A DNA stretch of 64,000 nt from Protea cynaroides (lineage: Eukaryota > Streptophyta > Magnoliopsida > Proteales > Proteaceae), in assembly GCA_028583415.1 (NCBI GenBank), contig CM053269.1:33360254-33424253 (forward strand), given 5' to 3'. A model generated the notes under the pieces. The model saw nothing but the letters and a program-made list of their open reading frames with translations. It had not been told where the DNA came from and did not search any database. A program made the translations under genes and the position numbers. Shown piece by piece: positions 23,965 to 34,876 of this stretch (positions are counted from its first letter, which is position 1; each line of letters opens with the position of its first letter).

Positions 23965-24675
23965 ATCTCCCCCTTTGGAATTGTTGGCAACCTACCTTAC
24001 ATGATATCTCCTCATGATATCAAGTACAACCACAGCCTTCTCAGCCTTTCTCTCCCCCTTTGACAACAAGTCCCAAAGGGCATCATGTACTAACACAGCC
24101 TTTCTCCCAGCCTTGCCTTTTCTCTCCCCTTTTTACAACAAGTCCCAAAAAGCATAGCCTCACCAGTATAGACTCCCCCTAGAAATGCTCCCCCTTCATA
24201 GGTGCTCTTCCTTCATATGAACCTTTCTTACACAGCCTCACCTGTTGGAGTGCCCACCGCATCTTCCAATCCTACAGGATGAAAAAAATGATCTTTGTGT
24301 AGACATCAACTCCCCCTCATCACCGCTCCCCCTATATCGGAACTTCCTCTCGCATGGACTCACCTATAGGAGTGCCCACCGCATCTTTCCAATCCTATAG
24401 ATGAACAATGATGTATTTCAGATACCAACTCCCCTTACATATGTACCATCTCCAAAGTATGAAGAGTCACAACTCTTGACTTGACTTTAGGAGTCACTCA
24501 ACTGAGTTCATTGAGATGATATTTCTGAAGTCATCCGCCACTTGATCACCACCGATCGTTGCTACTACACTCGCTCCCGCTCTGCTAGGCCACAAAACTT
24601 TCCAAAAAGGATACACTGCCACCAGTACCCTTTCTGACATTAACGTACTTGGCCAAGCCCATAGTTAGTAGACAA

Positions 24676-25518
24676 TCAGTTTTCTGAAAGAACATACAGG
24701 TTGCCCTGTGTTCTTTTTCCTTGTGCAACTACTCTCCCTTTTTCAACATTTTTTATAATAAAATCATCTTTTGTGAAGGTTATCTCATTTCCTTGATCAC
24801 ACACTTGACTCACACTCAAGAGATTATGTTTCAGGCCATTGACTAGTAGAACCTTCTGGGATGTCAGTTGTAACTCGTAGATGTTGACTGTTCCTCTTCC
24901 TTTGATCCTTGCACCATCATTGTTTCCAAATCTAATTGAGCCACCTGCTTCAGTGTTCAGACTTGAAAAAATCTCTCTATCCCCTGACATGTGAGTGGAG
25001 CACCCACTGTCCAGGATCCATGGTGTAGGTCTACTTTTGGCTTTGGGAGTTGTCTGTACAATTAGGGATTTATTTCCCTTTTTCTTGCTCTTCTCAACCC
25101 ACACTGCTTTCTCTTTCACTGTGATGGGTTTTCTTGCCTTTTCTATCACGACTCTCTCGTCTCTTTGAGCTGGTCTTCTAGAGGTATCTCTTCTCTTGTT
25201 TCTTCTAGGTAGCCTTTGATGTGGAAGGAGTGTCTGACAATTTCTGGCTTTGTGACCGTGTCTCTGACACCTGAAGCATTCTGCCTTGTCCTCTGCCAAA
25301 GGAGCAAATCTGTTCCTGCTTGTGAACACTGGAGGTCTCTTCAGTCTTTTACACTCTGCCACTCTATGCCCATATGCATTGCAGCCATAGCAGTACCCTC
25401 TGAAGCTCTCTCTTTGCCTGAGATTTCTGTCATGCTTCCTCCGCCTCGTTCCGTTGGCTGTCATTGGTGCCATCTCTGCTGTTACGTTCTCGCCTTGTTT
25501 CTCAACATGTGACCTCAT
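24676..25518 (-). CDS. Copia zinc-knuckle and aspartic protease segment
   Basis: This 280-residue frame lies after gag. It holds two cysteine clusters (CYGCNAYGHRVAEC at about 43-56 and CFRCQRHGHKARNC at about 81-94) and a basic linker. The copia aspartic protease follows at about 165-280: PWILDSGCSTHMSGD with the catalytic D-S-G, IRFGNNDGARIKGRGTV and LLSVSQVCDQG. It ends with GNLYVLSEN and a stop, exactly where pre-integrase and integrase would begin. Everything downstream to the polypurine tract (24675-23976) is non-coding leader-like sequence. A small frame at 25563-25784 bridges it to gag. The loss of pol is clean, not scattered. Confidence 0.8.
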   Translation of the reverse strand: MRSHVEKQGENVTAEMAPMTANGTRRRKHDRNLRQRESFRGYCYGCNAYGHRVAECKRLKRPPVFTSRNRFAPLAEDKAECFRCQRHGHKARNCQTLLPHQRLPRRNKRRDTSRRPAQRDERVVIEKARKPITVKEKAVWVEKSKKKGNKSLIVQTTPKAKSRPTPWILDSGCSTHMSGDREIFSSLNTEAGGSIRFGNNDGARIKGRGTVNIYELQLTSQKVLLVNGLKHNLLSVSQVCDQGNEITFTKDDFIIKNVEKGRVVAQGKRTQGNLYVLSEN

Positions 25519-25879
25519 CCGTTTTGCTCGACAAACACAGGTGGGGTTCTCAACAGACCCCTTTACCTTGAGCCTTTTCGCCTCCTCTGCTTCTCATAAC
25601 CAAGCCCAGACTTGATGTGAGATGACCTCTGGTAGCTAAGAATTTCATCCAGAATATTCTCCTCTTCCATTTGTGAGCAGTCAGCCTCACCCTCTTGATC
25701 TGTTGCAGTCTTTTCCCTTGAATTTAGGATAGTTACTGATGGAGCTGATGTTGTTGCTTCCATGTAACTTCTGTTCTCTCTCATGGAGCTTGCAAGCTCA
25801 GTTTCTAGTCTGAGTATCTCTTCCTCAAGCCTTTTACATTCGTCTGATTTTGAGTTCAGCTCATTGTTCGGATCGGATG

Positions 25880-27097
25880 CTATCTTCTTGGATTCTTACG
25901 TAGAGACTTGCAATTGACTCGATCAACTCGGTTTGCTTCATCATATTGATCATTCAGCTTCTTGTTCTTTATCCTCTCAGTTTTGAGATCTTTAAGAGCT
26001 GAAAGCAACTCTCCTTCATGATCAATCTCTTTTTCAACATCATCTTTCCTTTTTGATTTCTTCTTCTTCCCTTGAAGCTCATCAAGAAGAACCATGAAGA
26101 GGACCTCATCATTATCATCCTGTGTTGATTCATCTGAAGAGCATTCATTCTTCCTTGTAAGCAGACTTCTCTTCTTGGGCACATACCTTTTCTTTCCTTT
26201 CTGGTCTTGATTCTCTTTGGGTTCTTCATCATCAGAGTCATAAAATTTTCCCTTTTTCTGGCACTTGGACGCGAAGTGTCCTAGGCCTCCACAGTTGAAG
26301 CATCTCATGGTTGACTTGCCTTTGTACCTGTCACTCCTTTTCTTTAACTTTCTGGTAAGATAAGCTATAAGCTCATCATCAGAGTCATCAGAATCACTGT
26401 TATCTTCTGCTCTTGACTTCTCCGTTGGTTCTTTAATTTTCAATTTCTTTACAGCCTCAAAAGCAGCTTCTTTTTCCACTGATACTAGGTCTATCATTCT
26501 CATCTCATAAGTGGTCAGGATGCCATGTAGCTCATCAATGGTTAGACTGTCCAAGGTGGTTATTTCTTCAAGTGTAGACACCTTTGCATTATACAGCTTG
26601 GGCAGTGTTCTCAATACCTTCTTGACAACATGGACTTCCTTCAGCTCTTCCCCCAGTGCTCTGATTGCATTGGTGACTCCATTCACTCTGTTGAGATAGA
26701 CTTCAATGGTTTCTCCCTCAGTCATCCTCAGACTCTCAAACTGTGATCTAAGAATTTGTAGTTTTGCCTCTTTGATCTTGCTATCTCCCTCATGTACACT
26801 CTTCAGCTTGTCCCAGATCTCTTTGGATGTAGGACAGCTGATAACTCTAGTGAGCTCATTGCTCACAAGTAAAGCTAGAAGGGCTGTGACTGCCTTGGCT
26901 TCATTTTCTCTCTTCTTCATCTCCACTATATCAGTGATGTCTTCAGTGGTGTGCTTGTAGCCGTTCTTCACTGCTAGCCAAACTCCATAGCCCTGAGCTA
27001 TCAAGTAGGCTTCCATTCTCACTTTCCACACACTGTAGTTGGACCCATCAAATACAGGAATTCTTCCATTCTTATGGTGGTCTTCACTGGATGCCAT
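25880..27097 (-). CDS. Copia gag protein (nucleocapsid)
   Basis: This 405-residue open frame starts 62 bases downstream of the primer-binding site. Residues 1-200 form the copia gag/UBN2 body: FDGSNYSVWKVRMEAYL, then EIWDKLKSVHEGDSKIKEAK, LQILRSQFESLRM and the YLNRV segment. A CCHC zinc knuckle, CFNCGGLGHFASKC, lies at about 268-281, flanked by acidic serine-aspartate stretches. The rest is a charged, lysine-rich tail. Gag packages element RNA and forms the particle. The frame ends at a stop at 25880, upstream of separate frames that hold a second knuckle and the protease, so either translation is interrupted or the element has decayed here. It is well preserved relative to other elements in the window. 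Confidence 0.85.
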   Translation of the reverse strand: MASSEDHHKNGRIPVFDGSNYSVWKVRMEAYLIAQGYGVWLAVKNGYKHTTEDITDIVEMKKRENEAKAVTALLALLVSNELTRVISCPTSKEIWDKLKSVHEGDSKIKEAKLQILRSQFESLRMTEGETIEVYLNRVNGVTNAIRALGEELKEVHVVKKVLRTLPKLYNAKVSTLEEITTLDSLTIDELHGILTTYEMRMIDLVSVEKEAAFEAVKKLKIKEPTEKSRAEDNSDSDDSDDELIAYLTRKLKKRSDRYKGKSTMRCFNCGGLGHFASKCQKKGKFYDSDDEEPKENQDQKGKKRYVPKKRSLLTRKNECSSDESTQDDNDEVLFMVLLDELQGKKKKSKRKDDVEKEIDHEGELLSALKDLKTERIKNKKLNDQYDEANRVDRVNCKSLRKNPRR

Positions 27098-27172
27098 TTC
27101 TCAGTCTCAACTCACTGTCTGTACCCGAAGCTGTCAGTCTTCTTCCCTTGGGAACTCAGCTCTGATACCAAT

Positions 27173-29517
27173 TGTGATTCCCAGGTTGACACTGAGAGGG
27201 GGGGGGGGTGAATCAGTGGCCACTAAAATTCCTTTCCACTATTCAGATATGGCCTGATGCTATGCAAGTGGCTGCCAAGAGCTGATGATCACTTTGTGCT
27301 GTGCTGCCTTGAGCTGACTACTTGAGATTCTCATAGACAATCTGTCAAACATATTTCATGCACACACCAACCACACACCCACAGGTATCCATACCAGGGG
27401 CTTGGCCTGCCAAGTGTGTACACCCAGACCTATAGCACACAGACTTCTAATGCACACACAATAACATCCACATGACACACGATATAATGTGGTTCATCAA
27501 TCACACACTGTGATGGCTACTCCACGGGGCAATACCCTAACCAGGGTTTCGTATATACCCAATACACAATAGAATACTATGGTTGCACCCACAACCCTGA
27601 TGCTACAACATCACCCGCATTCACAGCCACAACTGTATCCTAGGCACCAACCCAATTCCAGTCAAGCACCCACTTGATAGGCTACACAATAGTTATATCA
27701 AATATTCATACAAACCCTTCCCATATAGCACTGATACAAGAAATAGGATTTGCGTGCGAGTATACCTTCCGGTGTTGCTCACTCCTGATGCAACCCTCTC
27801 TATGCAAACATCTCGGCCTCCTCTTGGGCTCCACAGCTCATTCTTCAACACACCAGCTCCATAGGACGCTTACAGTTGGTCCTCACATTCTCTTCAAGCT
27901 TCAACGAAGCTTTCATGGCCTCACACTGCCAGTAGGAGTCTCTCTCTCTCTTGGAGAAGCTTCAATGGAGGGTTCTCACAAAAATCACCATTAGAGGCTT
28001 CTGTTTCGAGCTCAAACCGCTGCCAAAGTGTTCTTCTCGGAGAGAAGCTCGTGGGCTTTTGAATCACCTCGATCGGAGCTCGGACGGCCAAGATATGGCC
28101 AAAAGAAGTTCGGCCAATGAGATTATTCCAAATGGAATCTCCGGCCTTGATTCGGTGCGCCGCGACGCACCATAGCGACGCCGCATCCGACGCAACGCGT
28201 ACGTCGTTGTCGTCGTCTAATTGGCGGAAAGGGCATCTAAAGTTTTAGACCGCTGGATCGGTCTCTTAATGGCGGGATCTCTTCTGGATCGTCAGATCGA
28301 TCAGATCCCGTCAACAAAATTCGGCATCAATACAGACCTTCGGATTGTAATCTTCGGCGCCGCCGTATCATGTCGCGCGCTTACACCCGTATCTTGGGCT
28401 CGGCTCCATGCGACACGAGTCACGGCGTTAAGTTGCCTCCAGCCAATGGAAAGCGTCGCGATGGAATCGAGCGCGATTTCTGCGCTACACCATAGCCCGC
28501 CTTTTTGAGGATCGCCGATTCGAATCTTGCTGCCGTGGCTTGATCCGAGCCATCAATATCGAATTTTCTCCTTTTTTGAAAGGACCAAAATGCCCTTAAC
28601 AATTTCGGAAATGGCCTCTGAATCGGTGAGTATCACCTACGGAGAGGACCGATTCCAAAGAGGGTCCGAGATTTCTTCTTCATTGCGGCATTTGGTCGAA
28701 CAGGCTGCGTGCATGCCTGCGCCCGGCCGCATGCGCGCGGCGTGGCTGGCTTGCGCGTGCGCGGCGCTGGTTTTGCTACGTCGCGCGGCGCTGGCTTGCG
28801 GTGCGCCGCGGCGCCGGTTCTTGCGCCGCGCGGGCTTTGCGCTCTGCGGCGCCGAAAGCAAGCCTTGCGCGCGGCATGCCTTGCGCCGCGCGCGCGCTTC
28901 TTCGCGGCCCCGCCGTGAGTGGCCCCTGCGGTGCGTGCTTTGCCGGGCTTGCTTGTGGCATGGCCCCGGCATCTTTGGCAAGGCTGCTGGCCTGGTGCCG
29001 CGGGCTTCGCCCTGGCGGGCCTGGGCTGGTTGCCATGCTGGCCTGGCCACCCAAGGTGGGACCCACCTGGTCCCCACCCACTCTCTCTCCTCTTTCTCTC
29101 TCTTTAATTTTCTCTCTCTTCCATTTTCTCTCTCTTCTTTTTCTCTCTTCTTTCTCTGCAGTTGGATTTTCTCATCAACTGGGCTTCATTCTCTTCGGCT
29201 GCTTCATTAACCCAGTCACCCTGTCTTGACTGCCTAGTCACCCTGTCTGTCAGAGAGTCCTACAGACACTCTCTCTCTTCTTTCTCTCTCAGATAAGAGC
29301 TGTCCACCTGTCTGACCATGCTTGCTGCTGTCTGGACTGTCTGCTATGCCTGTTGAGCTGTCCACTCTGTCCACTGTGCAATCCACTCAGTCTGCTGTGC
29401 CTGCTGACATTCTCTCTCCTCCATGTCATCCTGCCAACTGTCTAAAGATTGCCAACAATGACAACACATACAATACAAAGATGCTGGCAACATCACAACT
29501 TGGCCAAGGTTCCAACA
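27173..29517 (-). repeat. 5' LTR of copia element 3
   Basis: This is the direct repeat of 21610-23964 with the same TG...CA ends. Most differences from the partner are single substitutions, but the GC-rich core (about 28690-29070) differs by many indels and substitutions. That pattern would fit rapid change at methylated CpG or polymerase slippage in this core. Confidence 0.93.
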
Positions 29518-29522
29518 ATCTC

Positions 29523-30670
29523 CTTACCCGACGACTCTATGAAACCCTACTTCGATGTCTTTGTGAGACCCTTATTCTTCGACTAGGTAAGCTGAAGCCC
29601 TTCTTCCCCAATGATTTTGTGAACTTCTTCTTCCCCAACAACTCTATGAACTATTTCTTGCAGTGATCCTGGTTCACCAACGAAGACACTCCTCTGTCGA
29701 AAACCTATCGCTAGCAAAACATCAAAGATTTTGGGGCAACAAAAAGACAACCTCTCTCTGGTTGTCGCAACTAGACCACCGATAGGAAGATTTCCATATA
29801 TATATATATATATATAAAAGAACTCAGTGATACGATTCCGTATCTGAGATTTAACCATCATTTATTGTGGAGGAATTGCAATATACAACTTCAGTCCTCT
29901 TCAATTTCAAAGTCCTCAAGAATTTAATCAGCTAACTAAATATTGACACCTCATATACAGTAACGTGTCCACGTGTGATGTTGTATGTACACTTTCCATG
30001 AACCTCAACAACTGTAGTTGATATAACATGTGAGAGTTTGCATGGAGTGTATCACGATAGTAATATGGTTCCCATGCAACGTCTCAACATGGGAGCCTTA
30101 TCTTAGATATTATCGTCCATATGTACACCAACTAGCTAATTGATCTTGTGAGATCTGTGATTGAGATTCTATGATTGAGATCCTATAATTGATCTTATGA
30201 AATCCTGTAATTGATCATGTGAGATTTTGTAATTAAGACCTATAAATACAAGGCTGGTCAGCCAAGTAATATTATACAATTCAAAAACATATTCTTGAGA
30301 TTTTACAGAGTGAAACTCTCACAATGGTGCAAGTCAGCTTATCTCAGAATCCTGCTGTTATTCAAACTTATCAACCAGGAAGATATCACATATAACTAGG
30401 AAAAATCGATTCGATATTGCATAAAACCAGCAAATATCGAGTGGAATCAAATCAGAGAGTATTGGATAGAACAAATCTCATAGAACTAGAAATATCGAAC
30501 TGAATCACACCAGAAAATATCGCAACAAATCAGAGTATTCATCAGCAAGCGATGCAGCCACCTCCACCAATAATTCTTCATATTTTATCAGAAACATGGG
30601 ATGAACACACCCCCTCTTACTTTTGGATGTAGCTTTTTGAGTTGGATAAGAAAGAGTCAAATGAAAGGGT
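29523..30670. other. Right interior of the MULE, no gene seen
   Basis: This holds an (AT)n microsatellite at about 29795-29815. A stretch at 29940-30330 has LTR-like features (a TATA box 'tataaata' near 30241 and repeated 'gatcttgtgagat'-type phrases) and may be a fragment of another LTR element. No coding homology recognised. Confidence 0.45.
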
Positions 30671-30674
30671 AAAA

Positions 30675-30800
30675 AAATCGTCTCCCGCGCGCCAGCCCTC
30701 CAGCCCGTCATTTGACGGGCTGGAATGCATCGGTATATGTGCCGGTGCATTCCAGCTCGTCAGATGATGGGCTGGAAGACTGGCGTGCGGGAGACGATTT
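30675..30800. repeat. 126-bp near-perfect hairpin
   Basis: Arms of 59 bp (30675-30733 and 30742-30800) are about 88% complementary, separated by an 8-base loop. The outer ends read aaatcgtctcccgc and gcgggagacgattt. The left arm contains a smaller palindrome, ccagcccgtcatttgacggg. Related direct sequences flank it (gtcaaatgaaagg at about 30657-30669 and gtccaatgaaagg at 30803-30815), possibly target copies. The outer motif 'ggagacgattt' recurs near 31197-31207. Confidence 0.85.
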
Positions 30801-32257
30801 GAGTCCAATGAAAGGAGCACTTGGAAGTAGTATTTATTATCTAGATCAAGGATTTGGGAATTTCTAGAAACTAGATCTAGTAGGGGGAAAGCTAAAAAAA
30901 TAAGGTTTTAGAATGTTAAAAACAGAGACGAATTTTTTTTATTTTTTTTATTTTTGGTAAAAAAAAAAAAAACAGAGACGAAAAGAATGCTAAAACCAGA
31001 TCTAGTAGAGAGACTGACAAGCTCCGCCAGAAGAACAGAGATCCACTGCCATATTAGAAGACGGATCCAAATCCTCTCCTACGGCAGGAGGGTCATGTAG
31101 CTGATCCAAGGGGTTGGGGATCAATCGGCCCGCCTACTAATACATGGGGAGGTAGGCCGGCTGAAATCCCGCCCTTGGCAGACGACAGATTGGTAGGAGA
31201 CGATTTGGTTGCGAACAGAGACCCACCGCCATATCAAGAAAACAGAGACCCATATGATTTAGGAATGCTAAAAGAAAAAATAAGCCTTTAAAATTCAATG
31301 AGACTGGGGTTGGTAGATCGAAATTTAATTTGGATCGAATAGATGGCAGAACGACGAGGGAGAGGAAATAGAAGTGAAAAAATGATGAGAGAGAGAGGAA
31401 AGTAAAGGGGTGGGGATATCGATACTAACCTGAGAACCAGTGCATGGAAATTCGATGACGCCGTGGGTACTGGAGATTGTATGCTGCAAACTAAGAACAA
31501 TCGCACACAGGTACTGGAGATTGAAATTAGGGTATGTTTGAAACTAAATGCCAATGAAGGAAGAAGAAAACGAAGCTAAATGAATTAAAACATCATTTGG
31601 ATTTTCATCATTATAAGGTCAAACTAGACATTTTAACATCTTTCAATTTCAAAGAGAAATGGTAGAAATATTAAACTCTATTTTTAGTGTATTCTGTCAA
31701 TTAAATGGGGGCGGATCAAATTTTGTGAAACCTGTGAATAGTAGGTCGAATTTTGTATACTTCTTGGGTGGTAGATCAAATTTTTTCTATTTTATAATGT
31801 TTTTGTTCAAGAATCGGTATTTCATAGCCACCATCGTTTGACGCTATTACAACAATAGTTCCATTGCAAGCCACTGTGGAAATGAATTTACCCAAAGCCC
31901 AATTTGTTAGTAAATTTTCGTTAACTTATGAGAATGAGTTTTATGTAAATAGAAGATTTAAATGGGGTAAAATGTTCTTTTAATTTATGTAGAAGGTATT
32001 TTAAGTATTAAAATTCTAATTTTAGTTTTTATTATCAATTATGAAAAATTCAGGAAAATTCACTGTAGGAATAAATTTTTTTGGAATTTATTTTGATTTT
32101 TTTGGAATTTATTTTGATTTATACGATGTCTTTGAAATTGTTTAAAAGGTTTGGATCGACCTGATTTAATGGCAAACTATAATTTACTCTTAAAAAAAAG
32201 AAAAAACAGAGCTACGGAGAATCCTTACAACAATACAGAGATAATGACTCTTTGTCG

Positions 32258-34291
32258 ATGAATTCGTTTCATAGGAATGTTCTTCTCTCAGATTTGCTAC
32301 TGTACCATCTTCAAAACTCCCTATTAAACCTTAAACAGCTCAAACAAATTCATGCTCAAATTCTCACCGACGGATATTTCCATTCAAATTCTCTCCTTAC
32401 TAGCTTCATATCTTCCTGTTATCGATGTCGGAAACGTGACTACGCTGTGCTTTTCTTGCAGAATTTACCAAAACCAAATCTTTCTCTGTGGAATTCGATG
32501 ATTCGGGTGTCCTTAGAATACGATTTATTTCAAGAATGTATCGGTTTGTATAAAAGTATGCTCCGTGAAGATGTCTTTCCCGACAACACAACATTCTCTG
32601 TAGTTCTCCGTGCGTGTACTGCTGTTCCTGCAGCCAGGGCTGGGGAAGGTTTTCATTGCCAGATATTTAAATTGGGTTTTGAATTTGATCTATTTTCTCA
32701 AACTGGGTTGCTTGATTTTTATGCAAAGGTTGGAGATTTGAGCTCTGCAAAGAGACTGTTTGCCGAAATGCCTGATAGAGATGTTGTGGCTCATAATGTG
32801 ATGATTGCAGCGTTGGGTAAGTTTGGATATGCAAGTGATGCGAGAAAGCTGTTCGATGAGATGCCGGATAGGAACTCAGCATCATATAATTCCATGATTT
32901 CTATCTATTGCAAGTTGGGTGATATCCATTCTGCCGGTTTAATCTTTTATCGCAACCCAGTCAAAGATGTGGTTTCATGGAATGCGATGATTGATGGGTA
33001 TTGTAAGTTGGACGATCTTACAAAAGCTTGGGAGTTGTTTGATCGGATGGGGTCGGCAAAGAATTCTATTACTTGGAATACTATGATCTCGGGGTATGTT
33101 CAACATGGTGAATTTGGTAGAGCGATTTCCATATTTCAACAAATGCAGGAGCAGAATGTGAAGCCTACTGAAATAACCATGGTCAGCTTGTTATCTGCTT
33201 GTGCTCATCTAGGTGCCTTAGATATTGGTAAATGGATTCATGCTTATATTAGACGACAGAACTTAAGAACTGATGTTGTTTTGGGCAATGCTCTTATAGA
33301 CATGTATAGCAAATGTGGGAGTATAGAGGCTGCTCTTGATGTCTTCCATGGGCTACCCATGAAGAATATTTTTTGCTGGAATTCAATCATTGTAGGACTA
33401 GGTATGCATGGCTATGGTGATGATGCAATAAATGCTTTTGTTGAGATGGAAAAGGAAGGGATAAAGCCGGATGGTGTTACCTTTGTTGGGCTCTTGTCTG
33501 GGTGTAGCCATTCTGGCCTGGTTTCTGAAGGCAGAGATTATTTCTCTCAAATGAGTGGAGTTTATGGAGTCAATCCTGGAATCGAACACTATGGCTGCAT
33601 GGTTGACCTTCTTGGCCGGGCTGGTTTCCTTGAAGAGGCCTTGGAGCTTGTAAAGACCATGCGAATGAAACCAAACTCAGTAGTATGGGGCAGTTTGCTC
33701 CGTGCATGCCGGATTTATAAAGATACCAAAATTAGTGAGCAAGTCACACAACATTTATTGGAGTTGGACCCTCATGATGGGGGTAACTATGTTTTCCTTT
33801 CCAACATATATGCATCAGTGAATCGTTGGGAAGATGTGGAGTTATGCAGGAGGTTAATGTCTGAGAGAGGAGTTCATAAAACACCTGGTTGCAGTTCAAT
33901 TGAGGTGGGCAATATTGTGCATGAATTTGTGGCTGGTGACACTTCACATCCACAATTTACACAGATCAACACATTTCTAGATGAGATTTCCTGGGAATTA
34001 AGAGGACTTGGGCATGAACCGGATACAGACTCTGTGCTGCATGACATAGAAGAAGAGGAAAAAGAAAGTGCAGTTAGATATCATAGTGAGAGGATTGCTG
34101 TTGCTTTTGGGATCATGAGCACACCACCAGGGAAATCCATTCGAGTGGTGAAGAACCTCCGAACATGTGATGATTGCCATGCCACCTTGAAGCTTATATC
34201 TAAATTGTTCATGAGAGTGATTATTGTGAGGGATAAAAACCGGTTTCACCATTTTAGGGATGGATCATGTTCTTGTAAGGACTACTGGTGA
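32258..34291 (+). CDS. PPR protein, PLS class with E and DYW domains
   Basis: This is an intronless 677-residue RNA-binding protein. I chose ATG 32258 as the first in-frame start; the upstream in-frame TTG at 32252 is unlikely. Residues 20-40 read LLNLKQLKQIHAQIL, typical of PPR N-termini. A run of P, L and S repeats follows (about 70-480), with motifs such as DVVSWNAMIDGYCKL, NSITWNTMISGYVQHG and VVLGNALIDMYSKCGSIEAA. Then come the E motif (GCMVDLLGRAGFLEEALEL to KTPGCSSIEV, about 430-560) and the DYW domain (about 580-677). The DYW domain has the cytidine-deaminase-like HSE (609-611), CDDCH (637-641), the C-S-C pair and the terminal D-Y-W. DYW proteins edit C to U in chloroplast or mitochondrial RNA; the target is unknown and the transit peptide is weak. 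The gene is uninterrupted although it sits among transposons. Confidence 0.95.
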   Translation: MNSFHRNVLLSDLLLYHLQNSLLNLKQLKQIHAQILTDGYFHSNSLLTSFISSCYRCRKRDYAVLFLQNLPKPNLSLWNSMIRVSLEYDLFQECIGLYKSMLREDVFPDNTTFSVVLRACTAVPAARAGEGFHCQIFKLGFEFDLFSQTGLLDFYAKVGDLSSAKRLFAEMPDRDVVAHNVMIAALGKFGYASDARKLFDEMPDRNSASYNSMISIYCKLGDIHSAGLIFYRNPVKDVVSWNAMIDGYCKLDDLTKAWELFDRMGSAKNSITWNTMISGYVQHGEFGRAISIFQQMQEQNVKPTEITMVSLLSACAHLGALDIGKWIHAYIRRQNLRTDVVLGNALIDMYSKCGSIEAALDVFHGLPMKNIFCWNSIIVGLGMHGYGDDAINAFVEMEKEGIKPDGVTFVGLLSGCSHSGLVSEGRDYFSQMSGVYGVNPGIEHYGCMVDLLGRAGFLEEALELVKTMRMKPNSVVWGSLLRACRIYKDTKISEQVTQHLLELDPHDGGNYVFLSNIYASVNRWEDVELCRRLMSERGVHKTPGCSSIEVGNIVHEFVAGDTSHPQFTQINTFLDEISWELRGLGHEPDTDSVLHDIEEEEKESAVRYHSERIAVAFGIMSTPPGKSIRVVKNLRTCDDCHATLKLISKLFMRVIIVRDKNRFHHFRDGSCSCKDYW

Positions 34292-34876
34292 GTGGTCAAG
34301 ATTCAATGACTTCTGCCCAAGTTAAACTGTTTCGTGAGCTATGGGGTGCTGCTTCAATCTAGTTATGCATTTGTTCCTACACAATTTATTGCAAGGTAAA
34401 ATTCCTGTTTTTTTTCTTAAGACCATTTCCCTTCAGTAATAGGAAAAGTATCTCTGCTTTGGAAAGGCCTTTTACCCTGGTTATTGATCTCAGAAGCATT
34501 TTGAGTCTGGGGCTGTTGAGCCTGTTGTGGATCTATAGCCGAATTGTGTATGTACACTGACCTGGCGGAACACAAGATGCACATGGAAAATGGATCGTTC
34601 TATTAATTTTTAGAGTTCAGATGGAGACATAATGGACCATGACCAACTGATTTATCAGATACATTGGTAATGTCAATAAAAAGATTATGACAACTAAAAG
34701 TCTTTTGACTTCTCTAAGTGAAAAACATATGATGCTTAATGAAAAAAAAAAGGCTCACGTAGGCTCTGAGCTGGTACTAGTAGCTGCTTCCGCCTCCATT
34801 TGTAGGGCTGTCTTCATGTTTTGCACCCTGAATTCTGGTTTGCACTAAAAAGCAGCTCAAGTTGCTTTAGCTGCTC

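Larger units (their letters stand above)
21610..29517 (-). mobile_element. Ty1/copia element 3: long LTRs, gag-protease only
   Basis: LTRs are 21610-23964 and 27173-29517 (2355 and 2345 bp, minus-strand TGTTGG...ATCACA). The 5-bp target duplication is atctc (21605-21609 and 29518-29522). The minus strand has a primer-binding site TGGTATCAGAGC (27170-27159), complementary to initiator methionine tRNA, directly after the 5' LTR. A polypurine tract AAAGGGGGAGA (about 23966-23976) lies before the 3' LTR. The 3.2-kb interior encodes only gag and protease; integrase, reverse transcriptase and RNase H are absent. The LTRs remain highly alike, so the insertion is fairly recent. Confidence 0.93.
21312..31796. 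mobile_element. MULE (non-autonomous) carrying a nested copia
   Basis: The element runs 21321-31787 between exact 9-bp target duplications, tattttata (21312-21320 and 31788-31796). The TIRs read GAAAACATTTGATCTACCAT on the left and, complemented, GAAAAAATTTGATCTACCAC on the right. They stay similar for more than 80 bp through 'gagaagtata' and 'aaattcgac.tactat'. Without the nested copia (21610-29517 plus its duplication) the MULE is about 2.55 kb. Its right subterminal region is clearly homologous to the left end of the MULE at 15210 (shared 'ctctttgaaattgaaaga' on the TIR-out strand). No transposase was found. Confidence 0.9.

Noticed and set aside
31288..31554. Hydrophobic 88-residue minus-strand frame that could be a membrane protein
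   Set aside because: It lies in the MULE subterminal region, is rich in low-complexity S/L/F from CT-rich DNA, and has no homology I recognise.
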